The position numbers and the translations under genes are program-made. From a virus: DNA of 32,706 bases. The notes below the pieces were generated by a model that made no database searches, was not told the origin of the DNA, and worked only from the letters and a program-made list of their open reading frames with translations. The stretch spans positions 1 to 32,706 of the IMG/VR virus record IMGVR_UViG_3300018415_000021. The stretch is one strand, 5' to 3'. Positions 20,448 to 28,977 of this stretch are shown here, piece after piece. How positions within the stretch are numbered: position 1 is the stretch's first letter; each line of letters starts with the position of its first letter.

Positions 20448-22138
20448 TTATTGAAAAGGCTCACGGCAAATATTGCCTAGCCAAAACGAAACTTGATGGC
20501 AACTCAATCCAAAAACTCTCTTCCCTCCCAGGATTCAAAAAGTGGGTGGGGAGGGATTTGCTTTTTGCACCGACTGGTGCCAACCTAGAGCACATTCATA
20601 AATTTTGGCCAGAGGCTGAATGGACTGAAGAGGCCAGTCCTATCCTTGATAATTATATCCAGACTTTGCGTGAGGCTGAAAAGAACAGAGAAGAAAAAGA
20701 CAAGCCAGCTGAAGATCTCGGCGACTTCATGTTCAAGACTCGTCCTTTTGGTCATCAGCGTAAAGCCTTTTATCTTTCCCGAGACAAAGACTCGTTTGCA
20801 CTTTTGATGGAGCAAGGCACAGGCAAAACAAAAGTCGTGATTGACAATGCGGCATATCTTTACGGCAAAGGCAAGATCACAGCCCTAGTCGTGATTGCCC
20901 CGAATGGTGTTCACCGAAACTGGTTGAGCAAAGAGATTCCCGATCACATGCCTGATTGGTGTCCGACCAGAGCAGTTTACTACCACGCAAGCATGCGCAA
21001 AAAAGAAATGGATGCTTTTGAGGATGTGTTGGCTGAAACAGAGACTCTCAAAGTCTTCAGCTTCAATGTTGAGGCTTTTGTCAGTGACAAAGCAACAAGG
21101 CTGATGAACAGAGTCCTGCTCAGCAATGATGTATTGTTAGTTGTTGACGAGAGTTCCCGCATCAAGCGTCCAGGAGCCAAACGAACAAAGATCATCACTC
21201 GTTTTTCAAAGATGGCTAAATATCGTCGCATAATGACAGGCACTCCAGTGACCAAAGGACCAGAAGATGTTTACAGCCAGTTCAAGTTTCTTGACCCTCA
21301 CATTTTAGGCTATGACAGTTTTTATTCTTTCCGAGCCAGATATTGTGTCATGGGTGGCTATGAGAACAAGCAGATAGTTTCCTATCAGAATGTTGATGAG
21401 TTGACAAAGAACATTGAAGGCCACTCATTCAGAGTTTTGAAAAAAGACTGCCTAGACTTGCCTGACAAAATATATCAGCGTCACCCTGTTGACTTGTCTC
21501 CGAAGCAACGCAAGTTGTATGATCAACTGCGTAAAGAGTTCATAGCCGAACTTGAAGGCGAACACATTGATGCACCAGAGACCATCACTCGGCTTTTGAG
21601 GCTTCAGCAGATTGTTTGTGGGTGGTTCCCGACTGAAGAAGAAGTCAAGCCCATTGACGAGAAAAATCCCAGAATGCAGGCTCTTTTGGATATTCTTAGC
21701 GACATTGACACCAAAGTAATCATCTGGGCACGATTTAAGGCTGATTTAAGAGCCATAGAGCGTGCTTTAGGTGACTTGGCTGTTGCTTACCACGGGGATG
21801 TGTCAAACGACCAACGAGCGATCGCCGTAGAGCGATTTCAGAATGACCCGAAAGTTCGCTACTTCATAGGTCAACCGCAATCAGGAGGAATTGGTCTGAC
21901 ATTGACTGCCGCAGAGTGTGCAATCTACTATTCAAATAGTTTTGACCTTGAGACTCGTCTTCAATCTGAAGACAGGTGCCACCGCATCGGAACAAAGAAC
22001 AATGTCACTTATATCGATATTGAGGCTCCAAAAACCATTGACAGCAAAATCATTAAAGCACTGCAAAGCAAAAAGAGCCTCGCAGATGTCGTCACCAAAG
22101 ATCCCATCTCGCTTTTCTTGACCGATGACGAAGAGTGA
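20444..22138 (+). CDS. SNF2-like superfamily 2 helicase/translocase
   Basis: 564 residues. Motif I is MEQGTGKTK (122-130) and Ia is VVIAPNGVHRNW. Motif II is DESS at 235-238 in place of the usual DEAH. Motif III is MTGTPVTKGPEDVY, followed by IIWARFKADLRAIERAL. Motif V is GGIGLTLTAAECAIYY, and motif VI is QSEDRCHRIGT. These define the Snf2 group, which moves along double-stranded DNA and remodels protein-DNA complexes. A 120-residue N-terminal domain precedes the motor. Phages use such proteins for replication restart or recombination; the exact task here is unknown. The ATG at 20444 overlaps the previous stop (ATGA); a TTG two codons upstream is unlikely. The gene lies near the end of the replication arm with a nuclease downstream. 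Confidence 0.9.
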   Translation: MIIEKAHGKYCLAKTKLDGNSIQKLSSLPGFKKWVGRDLLFAPTGANLEHIHKFWPEAEWTEEASPILDNYIQTLREAEKNREEKDKPAEDLGDFMFKTRPFGHQRKAFYLSRDKDSFALLMEQGTGKTKVVIDNAAYLYGKGKITALVVIAPNGVHRNWLSKEIPDHMPDWCPTRAVYYHASMRKKEMDAFEDVLAETETLKVFSFNVEAFVSDKATRLMNRVLLSNDVLLVVDESSRIKRPGAKRTKIITRFSKMAKYRRIMTGTPVTKGPEDVYSQFKFLDPHILGYDSFYSFRARYCVMGGYENKQIVSYQNVDELTKNIEGHSFRVLKKDCLDLPDKIYQRHPVDLSPKQRKLYDQLRKEFIAELEGEHIDAPETITRLLRLQQIVCGWFPTEEEVKPIDEKNPRMQALLDILSDIDTKVIIWARFKADLRAIERALGDLAVAYHGDVSNDQRAIAVERFQNDPKVRYFIGQPQSGGIGLTLTAAECAIYYSNSFDLETRLQSEDRCHRIGTKNNVTYIDIEAPKTIDSKIIKALQSKKSLADVVTKDPISLFLTDDEE

Positions 22139-22256
22139 GTTGAGACAAAGGCTGATTGAGATTCGGGATAGGGCAACAGATCCCGAAATAATAAGGCACA
22201 TAGAGCAAATGATAAAAATTATAACAAAACAACTGGAGAATGGTCGCTATGAGTGA
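22125..22256 (+). CDS. Very small helical protein, 43 aa
   Basis: A frame starting MTKSELRQRLIEIRDRATDP and continuing as a charged amphipathic helix ending ENGRYE. It begins 14 bp inside the helicase gene and ends 8 bp inside the nuclease gene, filling a gap of 110 bp that is otherwise empty. The helical heptad pattern and the overlaps at both ends support a real gene, although no good ribosome site is visible. It may be a partner of the helicase or nuclease. Confidence 0.5.
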   Translation: MTKSELRQRLIEIRDRATDPEIIRHIEQMIKIITKQLENGRYE

Positions 22257-22662
22257 AAAGAATTTTTGGGTATTGCTGAGGACTTCCCTCAAAGGCATGA
22301 AAATGTATCGTGTTGAAAACAGAGTTATGAAAGGCATGCCCGATGTTCATTACATCAAAGACGGCAAGTCTGGCTGGATTGAATTGAAGTATATGAAAGA
22401 CTGGCCACGCAGTCGCATGAGCACAGGCCTTAAATTGAATCAATCGCTTTGGCTAAAGGAATACGACGAACACAAAGGCCAATGCTGGGTGTTGTTGAGG
22501 GTAGGTCGGGACTTTGTTGGTCTCATTCATGGCCGAGATGCCAAGAGGCTTTTTGAGCGTCCATCCCGTCAAGACTTTTTCAATCTTCTTTCATACAAAA
22601 AACTTGGCAACATGAAGAAAGAAGACTGGGAAGAACTTCAATCTATCTTGACTGCTTCATGA
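22249..22662 (+). CDS. VRR-Nuc-like PD-(D/E)xK nuclease
   Basis: 137 residues. The core is KGMPDVHYI, a short turn, then GWIELKYMK. This gives the PD-(D/E)xK active site with Asp32, Glu45 and Lys47, and an upstream Glu23 that may complete the metal site. VRR-Nuc domains are stand-alone phage or Fan1-type nucleases that cut branched DNA, often found beside SNF2-like helicases, as here. The role would be resolving replication or recombination intermediates. I prefer the ATG at 22249, with GGAG 10 nt upstream, to the in-frame ATG at 22240. The stop lies 20 bp inside the convergent virion gene, and no terminator is visible between the two arms. Confidence 0.75.
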   Translation: MSEKNFWVLLRTSLKGMKMYRVENRVMKGMPDVHYIKDGKSGWIELKYMKDWPRSRMSTGLKLNQSLWLKEYDEHKGQCWVLLRVGRDFVGLIHGRDAKRLFERPSRQDFFNLLSYKKLGNMKKEDWEELQSILTAS

Positions 22663-23086
22663 TATAAAGCCACCAGAAGAATGCAACCACAACTGCAGCG
22701 ATAACAGTTATCAAGCCACCAACGGCTATTGCTTCAAGCAACTCTTCTCTTTTTCTTTTTGCCAACTCTTCTTGGACTCTGCGAGACTTGCGAGCCTCAG
22801 CCTGAAACCTCTGCCAGTCGTGCCACAATCCTGGACGACCTGTGTATATCATTATTTGCTTCAGTTGCTCTTCTTGTTCACGGATCTTTTCAAGAGCCAT
22901 AAACTCTTCAAGATCATGACCCCCAACACCTTTGCCTTTTTTCTTATTGCCTTTACGTTGGAGTTCTTCTTTGGCTGTTACGAAATTTGCTATCGCTGTG
23001 CCAGCTGCAGTCAACTCTCGCCCATTTTGGACGCACTGCTTTATAACTGCAAATGCGGCATTTGCAGCTGCTAACTCTGCAAGCAT
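22643..23086 (-). CDS. Virion-arm protein with C-terminal membrane segment, 147 aa
   Basis: The N-terminus is Ala-rich (MLAELAAANAAFAVIKQCVQ), followed by a Lys/Gly stretch (RKGNKKKGKGVGG) and a long charged coiled coil (LEKIREQEEQLKQ, then EARKSRRVQEELAKRKREEL). The C-terminal residues about 117-141 form a single membrane helix (AVGGLITVIAAVVVAFFWWL). A coiled coil plus one terminal membrane helix could suit an ejection-channel component or a lysis protein of spanin type. Neither is proven: the membrane helix is at the wrong end for an inner-membrane spanin, and no lipobox is seen. It is the last gene of the leftward virion arm and its start overlaps the preceding stop (TAATG). Confidence 0.6.
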   Translation of the reverse strand: MLAELAAANAAFAVIKQCVQNGRELTAAGTAIANFVTAKEELQRKGNKKKGKGVGGHDLEEFMALEKIREQEEQLKQIMIYTGRPGLWHDWQRFQAEARKSRRVQEELAKRKREELLEAIAVGGLITVIAAVVVAFFWWLYIMKQSR

Positions 23087-25350
23087 TACGGATACGCAGC
23101 TTCGTTCAACTTTTCAATCACTGACGCTGGTGCTGCATCAACGATTGATTTAATTGAAGGTGAAATCTGCTCCTCTGTCACTTCTTCTGTTACGACTTCT
23201 GGACGGATGCTTGATTGAATAACATCCGAGAAAAGAGGTCTGTTGACTCTGTTGAGGTATTGGCGAGTTGCGGCTCTTGCGGTTCCTGCGGCACCAATGT
23301 CTTGAATGCTCTCAACAGCCTCCCTGCCAACGATCGGTATGACCCGTGCATAGTTCAAAAGACCTTGCTGAGCCAAACCTGAAAGAACTGTGTAGCCTGA
23401 GCCTGATGGGTTAAGTTTGATCTCAGCCCAAAGCGTAGGCATTACATCATTGCGGAACTGTCCGATCCGAGCCAACTCTTTTTCATTGAACAACAGGCTT
23501 GTGATTGCTTTGTTTTTGACGAACACATCATTGTAGTTATTTACGATGTTTGTTCGGGTGACACCTGACTTGCCAGAGCCTGAGAATGCTTTCTCAAGAA
23601 CAGCGTCTTTGGCTAATGAAACCACTTCTTGATACTGTTCGGGTGGCAGGATGCCTTTCAACTTCTTCAGCACCAGACCCATTGATTGATTCGGGTTGAA
23701 TTTTGCATGACCGAAGAAAGAGTTTACCACCTGCTTGGGTGTAAAGTTCGGGTTGGTGATTTGCTCTAGGATTTTGTTTGCTGCTTTTTCTTGAGCATCC
23801 CTGCCTGTCATTTTGCCTGTGAGACCCATATACTGTCTGTAAAGATCTGTGGCTTCTTTCAGCGAGTTCAAGACTGATTCATCACCTGTTATCAAGCCTG
23901 TCTCAATGCCATTGAAGACTGCCTGATCAACTTGCTCTTTAATCTTCCCGAGAGCCAAAGCCTCTGGCGAACCTTGTTCAGCTGTTCGCACTGCTCTGTT
24001 AAGGCTTTTTTGGTAGCCATGAAGGATGTTGAGCGGAGAGCCTTTGAAGTTCGGATTTTGAGAGAGCCTGTTGATCTTCCTGAGGTAAGCAATTTCTTTG
24101 TTCAGGATTGGCATCCTGTCAAGTTCACGCTGAGTGATTCCGAGACCTTGTGGGCTGAGGACAGAATCCAATGCAGCCTGAGAAGTGTCCATAACACCTT
24201 GACGACCCATCACTGGCTGAACATCAGCACCTTGAACAACTTCATAGGCTTTGCTTGCTCTTTGTTTTAGGCTTTGGGCGGTTTTTGTAACACCTGCTTG
24301 GATCTCTTCTGCTGCAGCTGTTGGGATGTCTTCTGCACCCAGAACTCCTGCCTGACCTGAGCCAAATTCTTCTTGAAGTATTTTTGCGTCTGCACGAATC
24401 TGAGCCAACTGGTCTTCATCAAATGCTCGGATGATGCCTGTGGCTGTCGGTTGACTTGAAGCAGAGAATCGCATGATGTCTTCTTCTTCAAGCTGTGGTG
24501 TTGTCTTCTGACCTATCTGACCTGTTCTTGCATCAGGCAGTGCAGCTGTCCGCTGACCCTGAGTCAGTGGGTATTTTGATTCTTGTAAAATCTCTGGCTT
24601 GAAACGAGGGAACATTGTTCTGACACCCTCTGGGACTGCTTTGCCTGATGCCTTGGCAACAGTCTTGACACCTTTAGCGATAGGTGGCATCAAAACATCA
24701 ACACCCACGCCAATAGCCGTAGATGTGCCGACTTCACCTGCTAAGTCTTCAATTGACCTGTCTTTAGCTGCAGTTGTTTCAGGAGTAAGCATAGCCTCAC
24801 CAGCCTGACCTGCCAATTCAGTCGTGCCGTATGCACCAGTTCCACGCAAGATTGTTTGGCCTAGAGTTTTGGCTCCACCGACAAATTTTGTGGCTGGTGC
24901 GAACTTAATTATCTCGCCAGTAAATGTCCCGATGTCTTGGCCTGAAAATCCTGGTTTGTTGACATAATATGGTTTGCCATTCCAGACAATCATAGGGTTG
25001 TCAAATTTGTCGGTGTAAACTCCACCCCAGCGTTCGTCATCTTTGAAAGCATCTTGCATGATCTCAGCCTTACCGAAATCATCTCTGGCGAACATCAATT
25101 TGTTGTTCATCATGAATGCTTCAAAAAATCCTGGAGCATTGTCCCCCATCTCAGTTGTTTCGGGGATGTTGGGGAATTCAATCGGGATGCCTTCGCCAGT
25201 GGCTGCAGCATAAATCCCTCCAGGAAGAGAAGCAATCTGTTCCCAAAGGCTCTTTTCATTTGCCTCTGCGACTTGTTGACCTTCTGGTGTCGGGTTTGCA
25301 GACGGATTGCCGAGAGCTCCTGCTCCATCAGGTAATGCTATTCCACCCAT
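23086..25350 (-). CDS. Large candidate ejection/internal virion protein, 754 aa
   Basis: A long, mostly helical protein rich in Ala, Gly, Gln and Glu, starting MGGIALPDGAGALGNPSANP. Residues about 130-230 are Gly/Ala-rich with moderately hydrophobic stretches (GFSGQDIGTFTGEIIKF), and coiled helical segments fill the centre. I see no lysozyme or transglycosylase motif. Its size and position, in a run of three large proteins at the end of a podovirus-like structural operon, suggest an internal protein released through the portal on infection. The ATG at 25350 is chosen because it forms TAATG with the preceding stop; an in-frame ATG at 25362 is possible. Confidence 0.55.
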   Translation of the reverse strand: MGGIALPDGAGALGNPSANPTPEGQQVAEANEKSLWEQIASLPGGIYAAATGEGIPIEFPNIPETTEMGDNAPGFFEAFMMNNKLMFARDDFGKAEIMQDAFKDDERWGGVYTDKFDNPMIVWNGKPYYVNKPGFSGQDIGTFTGEIIKFAPATKFVGGAKTLGQTILRGTGAYGTTELAGQAGEAMLTPETTAAKDRSIEDLAGEVGTSTAIGVGVDVLMPPIAKGVKTVAKASGKAVPEGVRTMFPRFKPEILQESKYPLTQGQRTAALPDARTGQIGQKTTPQLEEEDIMRFSASSQPTATGIIRAFDEDQLAQIRADAKILQEEFGSGQAGVLGAEDIPTAAAEEIQAGVTKTAQSLKQRASKAYEVVQGADVQPVMGRQGVMDTSQAALDSVLSPQGLGITQRELDRMPILNKEIAYLRKINRLSQNPNFKGSPLNILHGYQKSLNRAVRTAEQGSPEALALGKIKEQVDQAVFNGIETGLITGDESVLNSLKEATDLYRQYMGLTGKMTGRDAQEKAANKILEQITNPNFTPKQVVNSFFGHAKFNPNQSMGLVLKKLKGILPPEQYQEVVSLAKDAVLEKAFSGSGKSGVTRTNIVNNYNDVFVKNKAITSLLFNEKELARIGQFRNDVMPTLWAEIKLNPSGSGYTVLSGLAQQGLLNYARVIPIVGREAVESIQDIGAAGTARAATRQYLNRVNRPLFSDVIQSSIRPEVVTEEVTEEQISPSIKSIVDAAPASVIEKLNEAAYP

Positions 25351-27038
25351 TATGACCCCCATCCTTTAATTATATATGGTGATTTGGAATCAAAGATCCC
25401 ATTGTTAATTACAACAGCACCATCATCAAGACTGTTATACCACTCAAGCACAGCAGCCTCGTCTTCTGGGTCTCCTGTGTATTTTTCAAAAATGCCTCGG
25501 TCAAATTTATTCAATTCTTCATTGACTGCTCTCATGTTTGTGTATTCGTTTGATGTCAGCATCTCTTGTTCAAGTTGATTCAGTCTGACACCATTTTCAG
25601 CCATTTTCTTGAAAGCATAAAGAGAGATGTAGTTGGCTTCAGGAGTGTTACCGAGATACAATGCTGCTTGTTGGTAGGCTTTGAATTCCATGTCGGAGGT
25701 TGAGCCTGACCCGACAGGACGCATTTTCGGAGCCAAGAAGTTTGATGTCGCTTGCAAAGTCTCAAGACCCACAATCTCAGGATCATTGATGCCGAAAGCC
25801 TGATTAAAGACTTGCTTGAATGGCATCATGACTTGTGTCAACTTGCCTGTTTCAACTTTGCCTGATTTCAAAAGCGTCAGTGCTTCGTCAACTCTCGGGA
25901 GAACCTCACGAGCAGTCGTATTGTAGGTGTCAGAAGCCTTGGCAATCAGCGGCAGACGCTTCTCAACATATGTCGTAAAGAATGGTGTTGCTGCAGTCTT
26001 TGATGGGGTTAACATGAGATTGATGACTTCATCACCTTTCATGAAAGGCACAACTTCTAGGAAAACGCCAGCATCTGAAATAGGTTGGCCAATTTGAGAA
26101 TCATTTTTGGCTGTGAGCCTATCAACGATAGTTTGAAAGTTCGGGGAAGTTTCTGGCAAATTAAGACCGATGACAAATTTCTTTGCATCTTCCGCAGACA
26201 TATATTTAGCCAAAGTTCCTGAGCCACTCGTTTTATATGTTTCTGTTTTTGGTGGCTCTGCTATCAAGTTGCTGAATGTGTTGGCTTGATCATTGTTCAG
26301 CAGAACTTCAGAACCTTTTTCATATTTCACACCGCCAAGATTCAATCCTTCATCAGAAGTGACTACATAAGTGCTCGGCTTGCTAGGAGTTTTAGGCTTG
26401 CTGGTCAAGAAGAACCCACCACCTTGTTCAGCATCTGAAGTCGCAGTTTTGTAGGCTTGTGTTCCTGGAGTGACCAGAACAGACTCGCCATCTTTATTAT
26501 ACAGTGTTATAGGCTTGGCAGCAGATGTTGGGTCTGGGAACTGTTGGGTCTGAACGACATTTCCTGCACCATCAACTTGTGCCCAGTTATAAACTGCAGC
26601 ACCAGTATTTTGATCCATCTTTACGGATCCATCTTCATTCGTGACTGGGTTTTGTTTTTTCCATTGTAAATTTACACCAGTGCCTTTGGCTGGCTTGATC
26701 AAGTTGGCGATCTGAAGAGCAGTGGCTGGAAGTTTTTCTTCTCTGTCACGCTGACGCTCATAATCTTTCATCAAGTATTGTGCTGGAGTCAATGCTGCAG
26801 TGCTGGCTGCACCCAGAGCAGTGGCTCCTGGCTTGGAGGCTTCTGCTGCCATTTGAGAGAAATATATAAATGAAAGCAATGCAGGATCAATAGGCTTTGG
26901 GGCTGGCTGAAGAGCCTGAGCGAGCTGCATAGCATTTTGAAAGTTCTCTTGACCACCGAGAGCCTTCAATGCACCTTGTGGGAGGTTGAGAATGTTTGTG
27001 CCTGATGCTCCTAAAACTTTGTTATCACCAATAGCCAT
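25350..27038 (-). CDS. Large candidate ejection/structural protein, 562 aa
   Basis: Begins MAIGDNKVLGASGTNILNLP. Residues 30-110 are helical and Ala-rich; residues 120-270 are beta-rich and low in complexity with Asn, Gln, Thr and Pro. The last 200 residues are helical and end FDSKSPYIIKGWGS. There are no Cys residues and no obvious enzyme motif. It is sandwiched between two other large virion-type proteins with 1-bp and 4-bp junctions, so a virion-internal role is likely. I cannot assign it to a named family by eye. Confidence 0.55.
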   Translation of the reverse strand: MAIGDNKVLGASGTNILNLPQGALKALGGQENFQNAMQLAQALQPAPKPIDPALLSFIYFSQMAAEASKPGATALGAASTAALTPAQYLMKDYERQRDREEKLPATALQIANLIKPAKGTGVNLQWKKQNPVTNEDGSVKMDQNTGAAVYNWAQVDGAGNVVQTQQFPDPTSAAKPITLYNKDGESVLVTPGTQAYKTATSDAEQGGGFFLTSKPKTPSKPSTYVVTSDEGLNLGGVKYEKGSEVLLNNDQANTFSNLIAEPPKTETYKTSGSGTLAKYMSAEDAKKFVIGLNLPETSPNFQTIVDRLTAKNDSQIGQPISDAGVFLEVVPFMKGDEVINLMLTPSKTAATPFFTTYVEKRLPLIAKASDTYNTTAREVLPRVDEALTLLKSGKVETGKLTQVMMPFKQVFNQAFGINDPEIVGLETLQATSNFLAPKMRPVGSGSTSDMEFKAYQQAALYLGNTPEANYISLYAFKKMAENGVRLNQLEQEMLTSNEYTNMRAVNEELNKFDRGIFEKYTGDPEDEAAVLEWYNSLDDGAVVINNGIFDSKSPYIIKGWGS

Positions 27039-27042
27039 TCAA

Positions 27043-28536
27043 TTATCTCCCCTGACTCATATAATATGCGGAGGCCAATGCCCCCAGACCACCAAGAGTC
27101 TGGCCGTAGATTGACGGAGTCTGAACATATTGCTGACCTTGCGAGAGCGAATATTGAGTCGTTTCATATGGGACACCTTTCAAAGCACCCATTGCAAAAT
27201 TCAACATCTGGAATGGATATTCTCTTTGCTCAACATAATCTGAATATGCGAGGTCAAGAGCCATCTGATCAAGTTTCCTGCGAGCCTCACCAGCCGAAAG
27301 CATGCCTGATGCTGCTTGTTCCTGAAGTCCTTGAACTAAAGGTGCATAAGACTGCAGTTGTTCTGCTTGACGGAGGCGAGAGGCTTCTTGAGTTTCGTAT
27401 GCGGCACGTTGTGCTGCTTCTGCTCCGAACCTAGCCTCACGATCTTGTTGGTATCTTTGACGGAGAACATCTTCAGCTCCAAAGCGTGCAGCCCGATCTC
27501 TTTCTCTTTGCGCCATACGAGTTTCGTATGCGGAACGACCAGCTTGTTCTGCACCGAATCTTGCTTGTCTATCACGCTCGGCTTGTTCCATACGAGCAGC
27601 TCTGTCTGCCATTGACATCTCTGCACCGAATGCTCTGTCTTGAGCGAATCTGCCATAGAGGTCTGATTCAGCTGCGAACCTTGCGGCACGATCTCTTTCT
27701 GCTTGTGCGGAAAGTGCTTGCTCAGCTCCAAAGCGTGCTGCTCTGTCTGCTTCAAATTGTTGTGCTGCGAACCCTAAGCCTTGTTGTGCTGCTTGAGAGC
27801 GGATGTCACCTGCTCTTGCTGCACCTTCAGAGGCAGTCAGAATGTCTGAGATTGCTGCTCTTGAGCCACCGAATGCACCTGCTCTTGCTGCTTGGGCTCT
27901 GTTTGCTGTTTGTTGTGCTGCTATTTGACGCTCAACTTCACGAACTGCTGGGTCTGCTGCACCTTGATAAATATCTAAAAATGGTTGTGCTGATTCAAGC
28001 GTAAATCCTGGACCAGTTAATTGTTCGCGAGTCGCACCTTGATAATCACCAACAAGTTCGCCTCTGGTCAAAGCACCTTGACGACCCATTTGGCCAGTGT
28101 AACCTGTTATGTCTGGGGCTTTTCCTATCAATTGACTAGAGGTCATGCCTCTGTATCCTGGAGCTGATCCGCCAGTGAGTTGACCACGAGTCGCACCGCC
28201 ATATCCTGGACCCATCAACTGAGACCTAGTGGCCGCATCATAACCACGACCAAGCCTTGTTGCTGCTTGATATGCTGTGTCAACATAAGGCTGATAACTT
28301 TCAGCCCCACTAGTCAAAAGATCAAAAGCCTGTCTTTCTTCGGGTGTTAATTTTTTCCCGTCATAACTAGCGATCCGTGCACCTTGATATCCTGGGTAAG
28401 GACTTTTGGCTAGCTCTCCTGCTTGCTCAAAAAGTATTTTGCCACCTGCTGAAACCCACTCAGGGATGTCTGTCCCTGTAAGGACATTTTCATAGGTAGG
28501 TAAATTTTCAGTGCCTGTTGTGCAAAAGCCACCCAT
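27043..28536 (-). CDS. Repeat-rich candidate internal virion protein, 497 aa
   Basis: The N-terminus (MGGFCTTGTENLPTYENVLT) is followed by two kinds of tandem repeat. Residues about 101-175 hold five copies of a GATRxQLxG type unit. Residues about 264-373 hold at least six copies of DRAARFGAE type, spaced irregularly (about 18-40 residues) in a very charged Ala/Arg/Glu helix. The C-terminal 90 residues are mixed and end ALASAYYMSQGR. Such Ala/Arg/Gln-rich helical proteins are frequent in marine podovirus-like genomes, next to tail-hub and ejection proteins, and may line the ejection channel (inference). GGAGG precedes the start, which follows directly after the acetyltransferase-like gene. 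The repeats also explain long open frames in other phases. Confidence 0.6.
   Translation of the reverse strand: MGGFCTTGTENLPTYENVLTGTDIPEWVSAGGKILFEQAGELAKSPYPGYQGARIASYDGKKLTPEERQAFDLLTSGAESYQPYVDTAYQAATRLGRGYDAATRSQLMGPGYGGATRGQLTGGSAPGYRGMTSSQLIGKAPDITGYTGQMGRQGALTRGELVGDYQGATREQLTGPGFTLESAQPFLDIYQGAADPAVREVERQIAAQQTANRAQAARAGAFGGSRAAISDILTASEGAARAGDIRSQAAQQGLGFAAQQFEADRAARFGAEQALSAQAERDRAARFAAESDLYGRFAQDRAFGAEMSMADRAARMEQAERDRQARFGAEQAGRSAYETRMAQRERDRAARFGAEDVLRQRYQQDREARFGAEAAQRAAYETQEASRLRQAEQLQSYAPLVQGLQEQAASGMLSAGEARRKLDQMALDLAYSDYVEQREYPFQMLNFAMGALKGVPYETTQYSLSQGQQYVQTPSIYGQTLGGLGALASAYYMSQGR
27382..27756 (-). repeat. Degenerate tandem repeat encoding DRAARFGAE units
   Basis: This stretch of the 497-aa gene encodes repeated DRAARFGAE, DRQARFGAE and DREARFGAE units, with variants such as DRAARMEQAE, irregularly spaced. 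The corresponding DNA reads GCWCCGAA-like words again and again on the plus strand. It creates open frames on both strands, which I treat as shadows. Confidence 0.75.
28009..28242 (-). repeat. Degenerate tandem repeat encoding GATRxQLxG units
   Basis: Five units (AATRSQLMG, GATRGQLTG, GMTSSQLIG, ALTRGELVG, GATREQLTG) separated by Gly/Tyr/Pro-rich linkers of 4-16 residues. Irregular spacing and sequence drift suggest old duplications kept by selection rather than recent slippage. Confidence 0.7.
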
Positions 28537-28977
28537 TTATGCCTCCACGAATACTGAGCCAGCCTTGGTCATTCCTAGACGCTCAAAAAATTTGTCTTTA
28601 CGCTCAAGATCGCCAGAGAAGATGTGACCCAGTCTCACAGTTAGTTTAGCGTCATTTGCTGTTTCGATAAAGTTTTTAATTAGTTTTAGTGCTATTGTTC
28701 CTTTCCGATGCTTCGGTGAAACATAAAACCAAAGGTCTGCAAGATAAGGTTGATCAGACCACCAGTCTTGACCTACCATCCCTCCAACAGAACCCATCAA
28801 TTCATTTCCTTCATCTAATGCCACAAATACAACACCTCTGTGTATGACCTCATTGATTTTATTTATCATCTTTTCGCTATTGATTGGTGGAGTCGGTATT
28901 TCAGTTTGCTCATGCATTTCTGCTAACATACCAATCAAAGCACTCAAATCAAGTGGGCCAGCTCTCCTTATTTCCAT
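28537..28977 (-). CDS. GNAT-family acetyltransferase-like protein
   Basis: 146 residues starting MEIRRAGPLDLSALIGMLAE, the usual strand-helix opening of GNAT enzymes. VVFVALDEGNELMGSVGGMV gives the central strands. YVSPKHRKGTIALKLIKNFI is motif A, the acetyl-CoA pyrophosphate loop (RKGTIA for the usual RxxGxG/A). The end, KFFERLGMTKAGSVFVEA, is the typical GFxxxG-like closing strand. It would transfer an acetyl group from acetyl-CoA to an unknown amine. GNAT genes inside virion operons are common in podovirus-like genomes; the substrate could be a virion or host protein, or it could be a structural exaptation. The downstream gene begins at the next base, and its own start is joined TAATG to the preceding gene. 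Confidence 0.8.
   Translation of the reverse strand: MEIRRAGPLDLSALIGMLAEMHEQTEIPTPPINSEKMINKINEVIHRGVVFVALDEGNELMGSVGGMVGQDWWSDQPYLADLWFYVSPKHRKGTIALKLIKNFIETANDAKLTVRLGHIFSGDLERKDKFFERLGMTKAGSVFVEA

Noticed and set aside
27486-28004. 172-aa plus-strand frame rich in Leu
   Set aside because: It is antisense to the repeat-rich virion gene and its composition follows from the repeated DNA.
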